Assembly: GCA_039960995.1 (NCBI GenBank)
Contig: JBDVKF010000044.1
Location: forward strand, 124,001 to 188,000
DNA: 64,000 nt
Reading direction: 5' to 3'
From: JABSSA01 sp039960995
GTDB taxonomy: Bacteria > Pseudomonadota > Alphaproteobacteria > Rhodobacterales > Rhodobacteraceae
The notes beneath the pieces are model-generated. The model was not told the origin of the DNA and did no database searches. It saw only the letters and a list, made by a program, of their open reading frames with translations. A program made the translations under genes and the position numbers. Of the stretch, positions 1-8,981 are shown in pieces. The number at the start of each line of letters is the position of its first letter. Position 1 is the first letter of the stretch.

Positions 1-7
1 GCGTGCA

Positions 8-691
8 ATGCGCATATTGAGGTGTATGCAATATTCAAATACCCGAAAAAAACCCACAGTTGGCCACGCACCACTCAAAGCTGGAACAGTTCGATATGAC
101 ACGTTTCGACCGGAGTTTAGCGTCGTGAGCGCGGGTGAGCCTGGTGACAAAGGCATCGATACGCACGCGCAGAATTTGGCGACACCCGAAGCCAGCACCA
201 CACTGCGCCCTTGGAGCGAAACCCAAGCTTTGGCGGACCGTGCTGCGCGCGGGGCCGAAGTTCCTTTTGCGCAATCGGCATGGTTTGGTGCGGCCGCGGC
301 GCGTCACTTGGCAACAGGGCGCAATCCTGATGATTTGTCGTATGTTCTGGCGGCGCCAGATGCGTTGATCAAGCTTTCGGTTGCCATCGAACGCGTAGTC
401 GAAAAAGCTTCAATGGGTGTTACCGAACATCGGATAGACGAAACACCTTTGGACTTGGTGCTCAGCTATCTTGAATCGATGCCTTGTGCTGTTGAAACGC
501 GTTTGGGTGTTTCTGGTTTGGTCGTTCGGATCAATTTGGCCGAACTGACAACGCGTGATCGTCCTGCAGATGTACCTGTACCAGATGCTTTGTGGTCTCG
601 GATGGAACAACTGACAAGGTTGTCATTGGTGCCAAACAGTGCGGCATCGCGCGACAAAGAAGCCGGCGCTGATCTTATGAAGTTTGATTAA
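8..691 (+). CDS. hypothetical protein, function unknown
   Basis: Open frame of up to 227 codons at the window edge. I do not recognise a family. The product is acidic and soluble-looking, with no signal peptide or membrane segment; the C-terminal two thirds are rich in Ala, Leu and Val. The N-terminal ~35 residues have an odd composition and may be untranslated. A GTG at 125 is an alternative start, giving a product of about 188 residues. The gene is convergent with truA and their 3' ends overlap by 17 nt. Upstream context lies outside the window, so the start cannot be settled. Confidence 0.55.
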   Translation: MRILRCMQYSNTRKKPTVGHAPLKAGTVRYDTFRPEFSVVSAGEPGDKGIDTHAQNLATPEASTTLRPWSETQALADRAARGAEVPFAQSAWFGAAAARHLATGRNPDDLSYVLAAPDALIKLSVAIERVVEKASMGVTEHRIDETPLDLVLSYLESMPCAVETRLGVSGLVVRINLAELTTRDRPADVPVPDALWSRMEQLTRLSLVPNSAASRDKEAGADLMKFD

Positions 692-1451
692 ACGGATCAT
701 CCGCGTAACCAACGCTGGCCAGATACAAACCATGAGGTGGGGAAACAGGGCCGCATGCGGCGCGGTCCTTGGCGTTTAGAGCCTCGCGGACATCATCGGG
801 GGTCCACGAACCGGCCCCGACACGTTCCAATGTGCCCACAAGACTGCGCACTTGATTGTGCAAAAAGGATCGGGCCCGCACGTCAAATTGAATTTCCGGA
901 CCACTGGTCAATTCCACACGGCGGACATCAAGCTGCGTCAGGGTTTTGATAGGCGTTTGCGCCTGACAAATTGTCGATCGAAACGTGGTGAAATCATGCT
1001 GCCCCAGCAAATGATTTGCACCAGCCTGCATCGCGTCTTCATCTAACATATGCTTCACCTGCCAAACCAGCCCGTCCAGATGGGTTGCAGGCGCACGACG
1101 CATCAACAGTCGAAAAACGTAACGCCGCTCAAGTGCAGAAAAACGCGCATGCCAATCCTCTGAAACACGGGCGCAATCCACAATCGCAATTGGGGCCGGA
1201 CGTAAATGAAAATTCAACGCCTCAGATAACCGAAACGGTGTCCAGTCCTTGTCGAGGTCACAATGCGCAACCTGTGCCAATCCGTGAACACCCGCATCGG
1301 TGCGACCTGCTGCAGCGATGTTGTGCGTGCGCGGCTCAAGCTTGGTCAATGCCTGTTCAATCGTTCCCTGAACAGAGACGTGTTCGACCTGCCGTTGCCA
1401 TCCGCGAAAGGGCTTGCCGTGGTATTCGATTTTCAATGCATAACGTGGCAT
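675..1451 (-). CDS. truA: tRNA pseudouridine(38-40) synthase TruA
   Basis: Isomerises uridines 38, 39 and 40 in the anticodon arm of many tRNAs to pseudouridine. The 258-residue length is normal for the family. The N-terminus has the typical KIEYHG...GWQ segment, and the catalytic motif GRTDAGVHG at residues 49-57 supplies the nucleophilic Asp52. The C-terminal region has the FLHNQVRSLVGTL segment of TruA proteins. The start is the ATG at 1451. It is a single gene, divergent from the YcjX operon at 1611 and convergent with the hypothetical gene at 8-691. Confidence 0.96.
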   Translation of the reverse strand: MPRYALKIEYHGKPFRGWQRQVEHVSVQGTIEQALTKLEPRTHNIAAAGRTDAGVHGLAQVAHCDLDKDWTPFRLSEALNFHLRPAPIAIVDCARVSEDWHARFSALERRYVFRLLMRRAPATHLDGLVWQVKHMLDEDAMQAGANHLLGQHDFTTFRSTICQAQTPIKTLTQLDVRRVELTSGPEIQFDVRARSFLHNQVRSLVGTLERVGAGSWTPDDVREALNAKDRAACGPVSPPHGLYLASVGYADDPFNQTS

Positions 1452-1610
1452 TTTGCGGACCTAACCTCTGTTTTCTGGCAACGCAACCGATGGGGCATAT
1501 CTGTCTCAATCCATTGCGATATTTGCAAGGGTGACAACGCGGCGAAAGCTCCCTCTGGCACTTATCCCGCTGACTTCCTATCTTGTCCCCGGACGAAGGA
1601 GGGTAGCCAT

Positions 1611-3023
1611 TTGGTTATTGGAACGTTGGCCGACGGTGTGTTGCGCAGTGTCGAAGGTGTGCAAGACGCTGTGTCCGGGGCCTTTTTCGAGCCGGTGATC
1701 CGTTTGGGTGTCACGGGTTTGGCGCGATCAGGTAAGACGGTTTTCATCACTTCATTGGTTGCCAATCTTTTAGACCGAGGGCGCATGTCGCATTTGTTGG
1801 CGGCCCATGAAGGACGGATCGAAGCCGCCTTTTTGCAACCTCAACCGGACGACACAATTCCACGTTTTGACTTTGAGGGGCATATGGCGTCGCTGACCGC
1901 GCAACCGCCGCATTGGCCCGACAGCACCCGCGCCGTTTCAGAATTGCGATTGTCCTTGCGTGTGCGACCGTCAGGCTTGCTTGCTGGATTGCAGGGGCCG
2001 CGCACGATCCATTTGGATATTGTGGATTATCCAGGCGAATGGTTGCTGGATCTTGGGCTGTTGGATCAGAGTTTTGATACATGGTCCCAACAAACTCTAG
2101 ACCGCATTGCGTCACGGGACGAAGCGCGCGATTTCCTTGCCTTGTTGCAAACCACAGACCCATTGGCCAAGTTGAAGGAACCTGTCGCCAAAGAGTTGGC
2201 CGCTAGTTTCGCAAGCTATCTGAATGATGCGCGTGAAGCCGGGTATTACGACTGCACACCGGGGCGGTTCCTGTTGCCGGGGGATTTGGCTGGATCGCCC
2301 GTGCTGACATTTGCACCGTTGCCGGCGTCTGAAACCCCGCGTGGGTCGATGGCGCGTGAAATGGCACGCCGATTTGAGGCGTATAAAACCCAAGTCGTTC
2401 GCCCATTCTTTCGCGACCATTTTGCGCGCATAGATCGGCAAGTCGTGTTGGTTGATGCGCTTGGGGCCATTCATAAGGGACCGGCCGCTGTCGAGGATAT
2501 GCGCCAAGGGCTGGGTCACATATTGAGTGCGTTTCGACCTGGACGAAATTCTTTTTTGACACAGTTACTGGGAGGAAAACGTGTTGAACGCATCCTGTTT
2601 GCAGCCACTCAGGCGGATCATTTGCATCATGAACAGCACGGCGAATTGACTGAAATCATGCAGGCTTTGGTGCGCGATGCGCGTGAACGTGCCCGATTTG
2701 CCGGGGCCAAAACGCAGGCGATGTCACTTGCTGCGCTGCGCGCAACCACCGAAGATCGCATGACCCATGAGGGGCGCACACTGGGCGTGGTGCGTGGGAC
2801 TTTGTTGGATACGGGCAAGCAGGCGGCATTCTATCCCGGTGATTTGCCATCCGATCCGGCTCATCTTTTGGGACCGGCGCGCGAAGGGGCCGCATCTTGG
2901 TTGGATGGCGATTATCAAGCCATGCGGTTTGCGCCTGCACCTCTTGATTTGCGACCGGGCGACGGGCCGCCACATATCCGTCTGGACCGCGCGGCTGAAT
3001 TCCTGTTGGGGGATCGATTGTGA
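1611..3023 (+). CDS. YcjX-family P-loop ATPase (DUF463)
   Basis: YcjX/DUF463 predicted nucleotide-binding protein, about 470 residues. The Walker A motif GLARSGKT lies at residues 36-43 and a Walker B-like IVDYPGEW segment at about 137-144. The frame is open further upstream, but that part lies antisense to truA. A TTG at 1611 with a strong Shine-Dalgarno AAGGAGGG at 1596-1603 gives a normal family N-terminus, so I choose it. YcjX proteins usually pair with a DUF697/YcjF membrane protein, present two genes downstream. The cellular role is poorly known; stress linkage in enterobacteria is general knowledge, not shown here. Confidence 0.9.
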   Translation: MVIGTLADGVLRSVEGVQDAVSGAFFEPVIRLGVTGLARSGKTVFITSLVANLLDRGRMSHLLAAHEGRIEAAFLQPQPDDTIPRFDFEGHMASLTAQPPHWPDSTRAVSELRLSLRVRPSGLLAGLQGPRTIHLDIVDYPGEWLLDLGLLDQSFDTWSQQTLDRIASRDEARDFLALLQTTDPLAKLKEPVAKELAASFASYLNDAREAGYYDCTPGRFLLPGDLAGSPVLTFAPLPASETPRGSMAREMARRFEAYKTQVVRPFFRDHFARIDRQVVLVDALGAIHKGPAAVEDMRQGLGHILSAFRPGRNSFLTQLLGGKRVERILFAATQADHLHHEQHGELTEIMQALVRDARERARFAGAKTQAMSLAALRATTEDRMTHEGRTLGVVRGTLLDTGKQAAFYPGDLPSDPAHLLGPAREGAASWLDGDYQAMRFAPAPLDLRPGDGPPHIRLDRAAEFLLGDRL

Positions 3024-3472
3024 CTGAGGTTGCCATACGACCGGCACGCACAACAGATGCCGGGACAATCGGGGCGATATTGTCCAACTTTATCGACACC
3101 ACGCCTTGGATGCCTCGCATACATACACGTGCTCAGGATATCGGATTTGCAGGTATGTTGATTGATCGTGGCTGGGTGCGCGTGGCCGAAACCCCTGCGG
3201 GCGTCGTTGGTTTTTTGGCACGCGAAGGTGAGATGATCCAAGCCTTGTACGTGGCCGATCATGCGCGCGGGCAGGGCGTGGGCAGTGCCCTTTTGCAGGA
3301 CACGTGCGATCAGCAAAAACGGCTGACTTTATGGACATTTCAGGCCAATACACGCGCGCAGGATTTTTACACCAAATATGCCTTCCGCGAAGTTGAACGC
3401 ACGGATGGGTCTGGAAATGACGAAGGCCTGCCCGACATTCGCTATGAATGGCACAAAAAGGACAAGACATGA
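3020..3472 (+). CDS. GNAT-family N-acetyltransferase
   Basis: A 150-residue acetyl-CoA-dependent acetyltransferase of unknown substrate. The acetyl-CoA loop is seen as HARGQGVGSALL at residues 81-92, and FYTKYAFREV near 118 is the usual C-terminal GNAT segment. Translation starts at a GTG that overlaps the stop of the YcjX gene (GTGA), and its own stop overlaps the next ATG (ATGA). It is therefore translationally coupled between the YcjX and TIGR01620 genes. Whether it works with these proteins or simply shares the transcript is not evident. Confidence 0.88.
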   Translation: MTEVAIRPARTTDAGTIGAILSNFIDTTPWMPRIHTRAQDIGFAGMLIDRGWVRVAETPAGVVGFLAREGEMIQALYVADHARGQGVGSALLQDTCDQQKRLTLWTFQANTRAQDFYTKYAFREVERTDGSGNDEGLPDIRYEWHKKDKT

Positions 3473-4467
3473 GCAAGGGACCTGTCCTAATCGAATTGGA
3501 CGACGACGCACCGATGCAATCCGTTGCCGAAGCGGCACCCGTGCCAGAACCCGAAGGCTTGCCCGAACCTCGGGCTATGCAAGCCGCAGCCGCCATTGCG
3601 GCGCGCAGACCATCGCGCTTGGGGCGGTGGTTTTGGGGACTGACGCTCACGATTTTGACGGCTGTTGTCACCACAGCCGCATGGAGCTTTGTCACCGGAT
3701 GGATTGCCGCGAATCCGATCTTGGGATGGATGTTCGCGGCGTTGTTTGCTGCGTTCGCACTTGTCTTGTTGGTCATCGCTTTGGGGGAACTAGCGGCATT
3801 GTCCCGATTGCGTCGCATCGATCATGTATGTCACGCGGCGCACGAAGCGTTGGAACAAAAGGACTTGGCACAGGCGCGCGATGTCGTTGACAAAGTGCTT
3901 CGGCTATACGCTGCGCGTGAAGACACACGTTGGCAACGCGACCGGTTCGCTGAACTGCAAGGGGATCAACTGGATGCGCATGGGCTTTTGGCACTGGCGG
4001 ATCGTGAATTAATGCCGGCGTTGGACAAAGCCGCCATGCGCGAAGTGGAAGCCGCCGCACGGCAAGTTGCAACTGTAACCGCCTTGGTCCCGCTGGCTTT
4101 GGTGGATGTTCTGACCGCTTTGACCGCGAATTTGCGCATGATCCGCCGGATTGCAGAAATCTACGGAGGTCGAGCGGGTACGCTTGGGTCTTGGCGTCTG
4201 ACACGCGCGGTTATGGGGCATCTTGTGGCCACGGGCGCGGTTGCGGTTGGTGATGACATGCTGGAACCTATTTTGGGGGGCACACTTCTTGGGAAATTGT
4301 CCCGCAGATTTGGCGAAGGTTTGGTCAACGGCGCCCTAACAGCGCGCGTGGGTGCCGCCGCATTGGAGGTTTGCCGACCGCTGCCATATGTGTCTGTGGA
4401 TCGACCGCGCGCGCGCAGCTTGGTCAAAGGGGCATTGGGTGGCCTTGTGTCCCGAGGCGGGGATTAA
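3469..4467 (+). CDS. TIGR01620 / DUF697 (YcjF-like) membrane protein
   Basis: A 332-residue inner-membrane protein of the YcjF/TIGR01620 family. After an acidic, Pro-rich cytoplasmic N-terminus come two hydrophobic segments (roughly residues 49-70 and 76-98), followed by an Ala-rich helical domain and a C-terminal DUF697-like part with Gly-rich hydrophobic stretches. The start is the ATG at 3469, overlapping the GNAT stop by 4 nt; an upstream in-frame start at 3448 lies inside the GNAT gene and is less likely. It is the usual partner of YcjX. Function unknown beyond that pairing. Confidence 0.85.
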   Translation: MSKGPVLIELDDDAPMQSVAEAAPVPEPEGLPEPRAMQAAAAIAARRPSRLGRWFWGLTLTILTAVVTTAAWSFVTGWIAANPILGWMFAALFAAFALVLLVIALGELAALSRLRRIDHVCHAAHEALEQKDLAQARDVVDKVLRLYAAREDTRWQRDRFAELQGDQLDAHGLLALADRELMPALDKAAMREVEAAARQVATVTALVPLALVDVLTALTANLRMIRRIAEIYGGRAGTLGSWRLTRAVMGHLVATGAVAVGDDMLEPILGGTLLGKLSRRFGEGLVNGALTARVGAAALEVCRPLPYVSVDRPRARSLVKGALGGLVSRGGD

Positions 4468-4480
4468 GGACGGATTGCTT

Positions 4481-5641
4481 TTAGCGGCGTAAACTGCCCA
4501 AAGGCGGGATGATATCGCCTCTGACCAATCTGGTCAGAACAGAGGGGGCAGGTGGCACCTGACTAAGCGGAAACAGCAGCCGATCCCGAAGCCAGGGCAA
4601 AACAGTGCTGTCGGATTGGTATTGCGGCGTGAACGACGCGCTTAACAGTTGGTAGAACCAGACATGCGCCCGTCGTGCGCGGCGGTAGTTCAGCAAGGCG
4701 ATGTCGATATCCGGATCTGTCAGCGCGCTGTGCAAAGCAGCCGCATCCAGCAAAGCCATGTTTGCTCCTTGCCCCAGTTGCGGTGATGCGCGGTGTGCCG
4801 TATCGCCAAGATGCACAACGCGCCCGCGCACTGGGTTCAGCAAGGTACCATGGCTGTAGCGCGCCATCGTCATCTGACCATGCGATGTGATTTGCGCCAG
4901 AAACGGAGCCATGTCCGGCCACAACGCGCAGGCTTCGGCCCTCCACGCATCCAAAGGCGCGTCGCGCCACTTGTCATAACCATTTGCTGGCATCGACCAA
5001 AAGACCGCGGCAAGGGGCACATCGTGATCAGGCAAAGACCCGATCGGAAGAAGACCAATCATACGATTGGCTTTCTGATATCGCTGCAGCAGTTCATTAC
5101 GTGGCATTTCAGTGTCTTTGGGCCAAGGCACTGAACCCCAAATCGCACCATACGGCAGGGCGCGTGATCGCAGCGGGCTGAGATCGGAATTTGCGCCACT
5201 GGCATTGATAATCAGATCAAAGGGTCCGTGCCGCCCAGTCCGGGCGATGACGTGTTGCCCGTCAAACTCTTTGACTTCTGCCTTGGTGTTCAGCTGTGCC
5301 CCCGCCCGCTGCGCCGCAGTCAACAACACCTCGAACAGGCTGGCGCGGTGGATGGCCAGCCCAAAACCCTCGCCATAACTCACGTTCAGCACTTGGCGGC
5401 CATGATCCACTTCGAAACCGGCCATCGACGTTATTTTGGCCCCCAGTTGCAACGCGTGATCCAAGGCGTCCAGATCATCAAGGACCGCTTGACCAACCGG
5501 CTGAACAACAAGGCCAGATCCCACGGGGGACGGGGCATCGAACTTGTCAAAGATTTCGACATCATGACCTGCGCGGGCCAAATAGGCCGCAGCCGTCAAC
5601 CCACCGATGCCAGCCCCCACAATCGCAACCTTGTAACGCAC
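4481..5641 (-). CDS. FAD-dependent monooxygenase (PHBH/UbiH-like)
   Basis: A 386-residue flavoprotein of the p-hydroxybenzoate hydroxylase-like class A monooxygenases. The dinucleotide-binding motif GAGIGG is at residues 9-14. The second FAD motif, HLGDTAH, is at 277-283, followed by GQGAN at 290-294. Members hydroxylate aromatic or quinone-like substrates with NAD(P)H and O2; the substrate here cannot be read from sequence. The DG-type central motif is not clear. The gene stands alone, convergent with the TIGR01620 gene (13 nt apart) and divergent from ileS. Confidence 0.85.
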   Translation of the reverse strand: MRYKVAIVGAGIGGLTAAAYLARAGHDVEIFDKFDAPSPVGSGLVVQPVGQAVLDDLDALDHALQLGAKITSMAGFEVDHGRQVLNVSYGEGFGLAIHRASLFEVLLTAAQRAGAQLNTKAEVKEFDGQHVIARTGRHGPFDLIINASGANSDLSPLRSRALPYGAIWGSVPWPKDTEMPRNELLQRYQKANRMIGLLPIGSLPDHDVPLAAVFWSMPANGYDKWRDAPLDAWRAEACALWPDMAPFLAQITSHGQMTMARYSHGTLLNPVRGRVVHLGDTAHRASPQLGQGANMALLDAAALHSALTDPDIDIALLNYRRARRAHVWFYQLLSASFTPQYQSDSTVLPWLRDRLLFPLSQVPPAPSVLTRLVRGDIIPPLGSLRR

Positions 5642-5771
5642 TCAACTTCCTCTTCTGGCTTTTCGTTGTATCTAGGATCCAGATGGCAATGTCCCTGCGA
5701 CCCAGCGTTGCAGCGCCTAAGGTTGGTGCAAAGCCACTTTGGTATCATACAGCAATTGCTTGGCTTTGGGC

Positions 5772-5800
5772 TTGTTCGTCCTGCGGGGCCTGCCTATAAG
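5772..5800 (+). promoter_or_regulatory. candidate sigma-70 promoter of ileS
   Basis: TTGTTC at 5772-5777 and TATAAG at 5795-5800 are separated by exactly 17 nt, about 137 nt upstream of the ileS start. An 8-bp inverted repeat (GCGGGGCC at 5783-5790 and its complement at 5817-5824) brackets the -10 box. Otherwise 5642-5936 shows no gene. Confidence 0.5.
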
Positions 5801-5936
5801 GCGCATCATGTTTAGTGGCCCCGCCATAATCATTCGAATTAGGGTCCCGGCGCTCTAGAATCTGAGCGGCCGGGCAAAGGCGTATGAGACCGCGCCGTTC
5901 TGACCCCTGATTTCCGTTTCCTAAAGGAATGCCCTG

Positions 5937-8843
5937 ATGTGCGCTGATACGCCCAGCTACAAAGACACGCTGAACCTCCCCAAAACTGATTTCCCTATGC
6001 GCGCAGGCTTGCCCAAGCGCGAACCCGAATGGTTGGCCCATTGGGAAAAGATTGGGATTTACGACCAGCTTCGTGCACAAACAGGCCGCAAGGTGTTCTG
6101 CCTGCATGATGGTCCACCCTATGCTAACGGCAACCTGCATATCGGTCACGCGTTGAACAAAACGATCAAAGACATGATCGTGCGCAGCCATCAGATGATG
6201 GGTTTTGACAGCCGATACATCCCGGGCTGGGATTGTCACGGACTTCCGATTGAATGGAAGATCGAAGAACAATACCGCAAGAAGGGTAAGAACAAGGACG
6301 AAGTCCCAATCAACGATTTCCGCGCTGAATGCCGGAAATTCGCAGAAGGTTGGGTCGACATTCAGCGCGATGAATTCAAACGTCTGGGCATCACAGGCAA
6401 TTGGGCCAAACCGTACCTGACGATGGATTTCCACGCAGAACGCGTGATTGCCGAGGAGTTCATGAAATTCCTGATGAATGGCACATTGTATCAAGGGTCC
6501 AAACCCGTGATGTGGTCGCCTATCGAACAAACCGCATTGGCCGAAGCTGAAGTCGAATATCACGACAAAGACAGCTTCACGATCTGGGTGAAATTCAAGG
6601 TCGTCGACACCGGCGACGCTACATTGGACAATGCACAGGTCGTGATCTGGACAACGACGCCATGGACTATGCCCTCAAACAAGGCTGTCGTTTATGGCAA
6701 AGACGTTTCCTACGGTCTGTATGAAATCACCGGACGTCCAGAAGAATGTTGGGTCAACATCGGTGATCGTTACATCCTCGCTGACAAAATGGCCGATGAT
6801 GTGCTGGGCCGTGCGCGTCTGGACGACACAATGTATCGCCGTTTGTGCGATGTCACGCAGGATGACCTGTCCAAGATCAAGCTGGCGCACCCACTGCACG
6901 GTGTTGAAGGCGGTGAAGGCGAATGGGACGACCTTCGAGATTTCCGTGCCGCCGATTTTGTCAGCGACGAAGAAGGCACCGGGTTCGTGCATTGCGCGCC
7001 GTCTCACGGGATGGAGGAATACGAGCTTTATCGTGACCTTGGAATGCTACAACAGGTCATCACTTTTAACGTGACGGATGACGGCAAATTCCGCGATGAC
7101 CTACCGCTGTTTGGTGGCAATTATATCCTGTCCCGCAAGGGCGGCGAAGGCACGGCCAACAAGGTGGTCATCGACAAATTGGCCGAAGTTGGCGGATTGC
7201 TTGCACGCGGCAAGATCAAACACTCTTATCCACATTCGTGGCGGTCCAAAGCGCCGGTGATCTATCGCAACACACCGCAATGGTTTGCAGCCATCGATAA
7301 GGGCGTGAATGACGGGCAAGACACCCATGGCAAAACCATCCGCGAACGCGCCCTGACCGAAATCGACAACGTCAATTGGACGCCCCAAGCCGGGCGCAAC
7401 CGTTTGCATTCGATGATGGAAGCGCGCCCAGATTGGGTGTTGTCACGCCAGCGCGCATGGGGTGTGCCACTCACATGCTTTACCAAAAAGGGCCTGTTGC
7501 CGACGGATCCCGATTTCTTGCTGCGCAATCCGCAAGTCAATCGCCGGATCACATCCGCATTCGAGGCCGAAGGGGCCGATGCGTGGTATGAAGAGGGCGC
7601 TAAACAGCGGTTCCTAGAAGGGATCGTGAACCCTGATGATTACGATCAGGTCTTTGACATCCTGGACGTGTGGTTTGATTCAGGATCGACGCATTCCTTT
7701 GTTCTGCGCGACCGCGAAGATGGAACAGAAGACGGCATTGCAGACGTTTACATGGAAGGCACAGACCAACACCGCGGTTGGTTCCATTCTTCGTTGCTGC
7801 AATCGGTCGGAACCACGGGGCGCGCGCCTTACCGGAATGTCGTAACACACGGGTTTACGCTGGATGAAAAGGGCATGAAGATGTCCAAATCCATCGGCAA
7901 CACCATTGTGCCTGCTGAGATCATCAAACAATACGGTGCGGACATCCTGCGCTTGTGGGTGGCCCAGACGGATTACACGGCGGACCAACGGATCGGCGCG
8001 GAAATCCTGAAAGGTGTGGCAGACAGCTATCGCCGTTTGCGCAACACGATGCGGTATATGCTTGGGTCCCTTGGTGACTTTACCGAAGACATGCGTGTTG
8101 ATCCCGCCGATATGCCTGAACTGGAACGCTGGGTGTTGCACCGCACGGCGGAACTGGATCAAACCGTGCGCGAAGGCTATGCCAAGTTCGACTTTCAAGG
8201 CGTGTTTTCAGCGCTATTCAACTTTGCGACCGTTGATCTGTCGGCCTTTTATTTCGACATCAGAAAAGACGCGCTGTATTGCGACGGTGATACCGTGCGC
8301 CGCCGCGCCGCCCTAAGCGTGTTGGATTTGCTGTTTGAACGCCTCACGACATGGCTGGCACCAATCTTGGCTTTCACAATGGAAGACGTCTGGCTCAGCC
8401 GCTTTCCCGGTGAAGACAGCTCCGTGCACTTACGCGATTTCCCGGACACGCCATCCACATGGCGCGACGAAGCATTGGCCGAAAAGTGGTCTACAATCCG
8501 CCGAACGCGCCGCGTGGTCACAGGCGCACTTGAAGTACAACGGACCGACAAAGTAATCGGCGCCTCGCTTGAGGCCGCACCCGTGGTTCATGTGGACGCC
8601 GCCACGGCTGACATCCTCAAGACCGTGGATTTTGATGACCTTTGCATCACATCCGCGATCCACGTGACAACAGATCCATCGCCAGACACTGCATTTCGGA
8701 TGCCCGAGATCGCCGACATAGACGTTGTGTTTGAAAAAGCCGAAGGTGAAAAATGCCAACGCTGCTGGAAAGTCCTGCCAGATGTTGGCCAATTCAGCCA
8801 TCCAGGTGTGTGTGGGCGTTGTAACACGGCGCTTGGCGGCTGA
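5937..8843 (+). CDS. ileS: isoleucyl-tRNA synthetase
   Basis: Charges tRNA-Ile with isoleucine and edits mischarged valine. The 968-residue product has the class I signature HIGH at residues 68-71 and KMSKS at 648-652. A C-terminal zinc-binding domain carries Cys940, Cys943, Cys959 and Cys962. The central editing (CP1) domain lies between about 190 and 400. The start is the ATG at 5937, preceded by AAAGGAATG at a suitable distance. It is monocistronic: its own promoter lies upstream and a strong terminator follows. Confidence 0.97.
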   Translation: MCADTPSYKDTLNLPKTDFPMRAGLPKREPEWLAHWEKIGIYDQLRAQTGRKVFCLHDGPPYANGNLHIGHALNKTIKDMIVRSHQMMGFDSRYIPGWDCHGLPIEWKIEEQYRKKGKNKDEVPINDFRAECRKFAEGWVDIQRDEFKRLGITGNWAKPYLTMDFHAERVIAEEFMKFLMNGTLYQGSKPVMWSPIEQTALAEAEVEYHDKDSFTIWVKFKVVDTGDATLDNAQVVIWTTTPWTMPSNKAVVYGKDVSYGLYEITGRPEECWVNIGDRYILADKMADDVLGRARLDDTMYRRLCDVTQDDLSKIKLAHPLHGVEGGEGEWDDLRDFRAADFVSDEEGTGFVHCAPSHGMEEYELYRDLGMLQQVITFNVTDDGKFRDDLPLFGGNYILSRKGGEGTANKVVIDKLAEVGGLLARGKIKHSYPHSWRSKAPVIYRNTPQWFAAIDKGVNDGQDTHGKTIRERALTEIDNVNWTPQAGRNRLHSMMEARPDWVLSRQRAWGVPLTCFTKKGLLPTDPDFLLRNPQVNRRITSAFEAEGADAWYEEGAKQRFLEGIVNPDDYDQVFDILDVWFDSGSTHSFVLRDREDGTEDGIADVYMEGTDQHRGWFHSSLLQSVGTTGRAPYRNVVTHGFTLDEKGMKMSKSIGNTIVPAEIIKQYGADILRLWVAQTDYTADQRIGAEILKGVADSYRRLRNTMRYMLGSLGDFTEDMRVDPADMPELERWVLHRTAELDQTVREGYAKFDFQGVFSALFNFATVDLSAFYFDIRKDALYCDGDTVRRRAALSVLDLLFERLTTWLAPILAFTMEDVWLSRFPGEDSSVHLRDFPDTPSTWRDEALAEKWSTIRRTRRVVTGALEVQRTDKVIGASLEAAPVVHVDAATADILKTVDFDDLCITSAIHVTTDPSPDTAFRMPEIADIDVVFEKAEGEKCQRCWKVLPDVGQFSHPGVCGRCNTALGG

Positions 8844-8866
8844 TCTGAGTTCAACAAACCAAAACA

Positions 8867-8902
8867 AACGCCGTCCCGTATCCATCGGGGCGGCGTTTTT
8901 TT
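8867..8902 (+). terminator. intrinsic terminator of ileS
   Basis: A 12-bp stem with one wobble pair (AACGCCGTCCCG with CGGGGCGGCGTT) is followed by seven T residues, 24 nt after the ileS stop. Confidence 0.9.
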
Positions 8903-8981
8903 ATGTATAGTTTTCCATTGCAACTTTGGCGGTGCTCCTTTGAATGGGGTTAATGCCAATACGTCCAAAGGAAACGTCCCC

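Noticed and set aside
1263..1610. N-terminal extension of the YcjX gene
   Set aside because: Antisense to truA; the TTG at 1611 with AAGGAGGG gives the normal family start.
5745..6563. Minus-strand open frame of 272 codons opposite the start of ileS
   Set aside because: Antisense to the conserved ileS catalytic domain; the product has no recognisable domain and no ribosome-binding site stands out.
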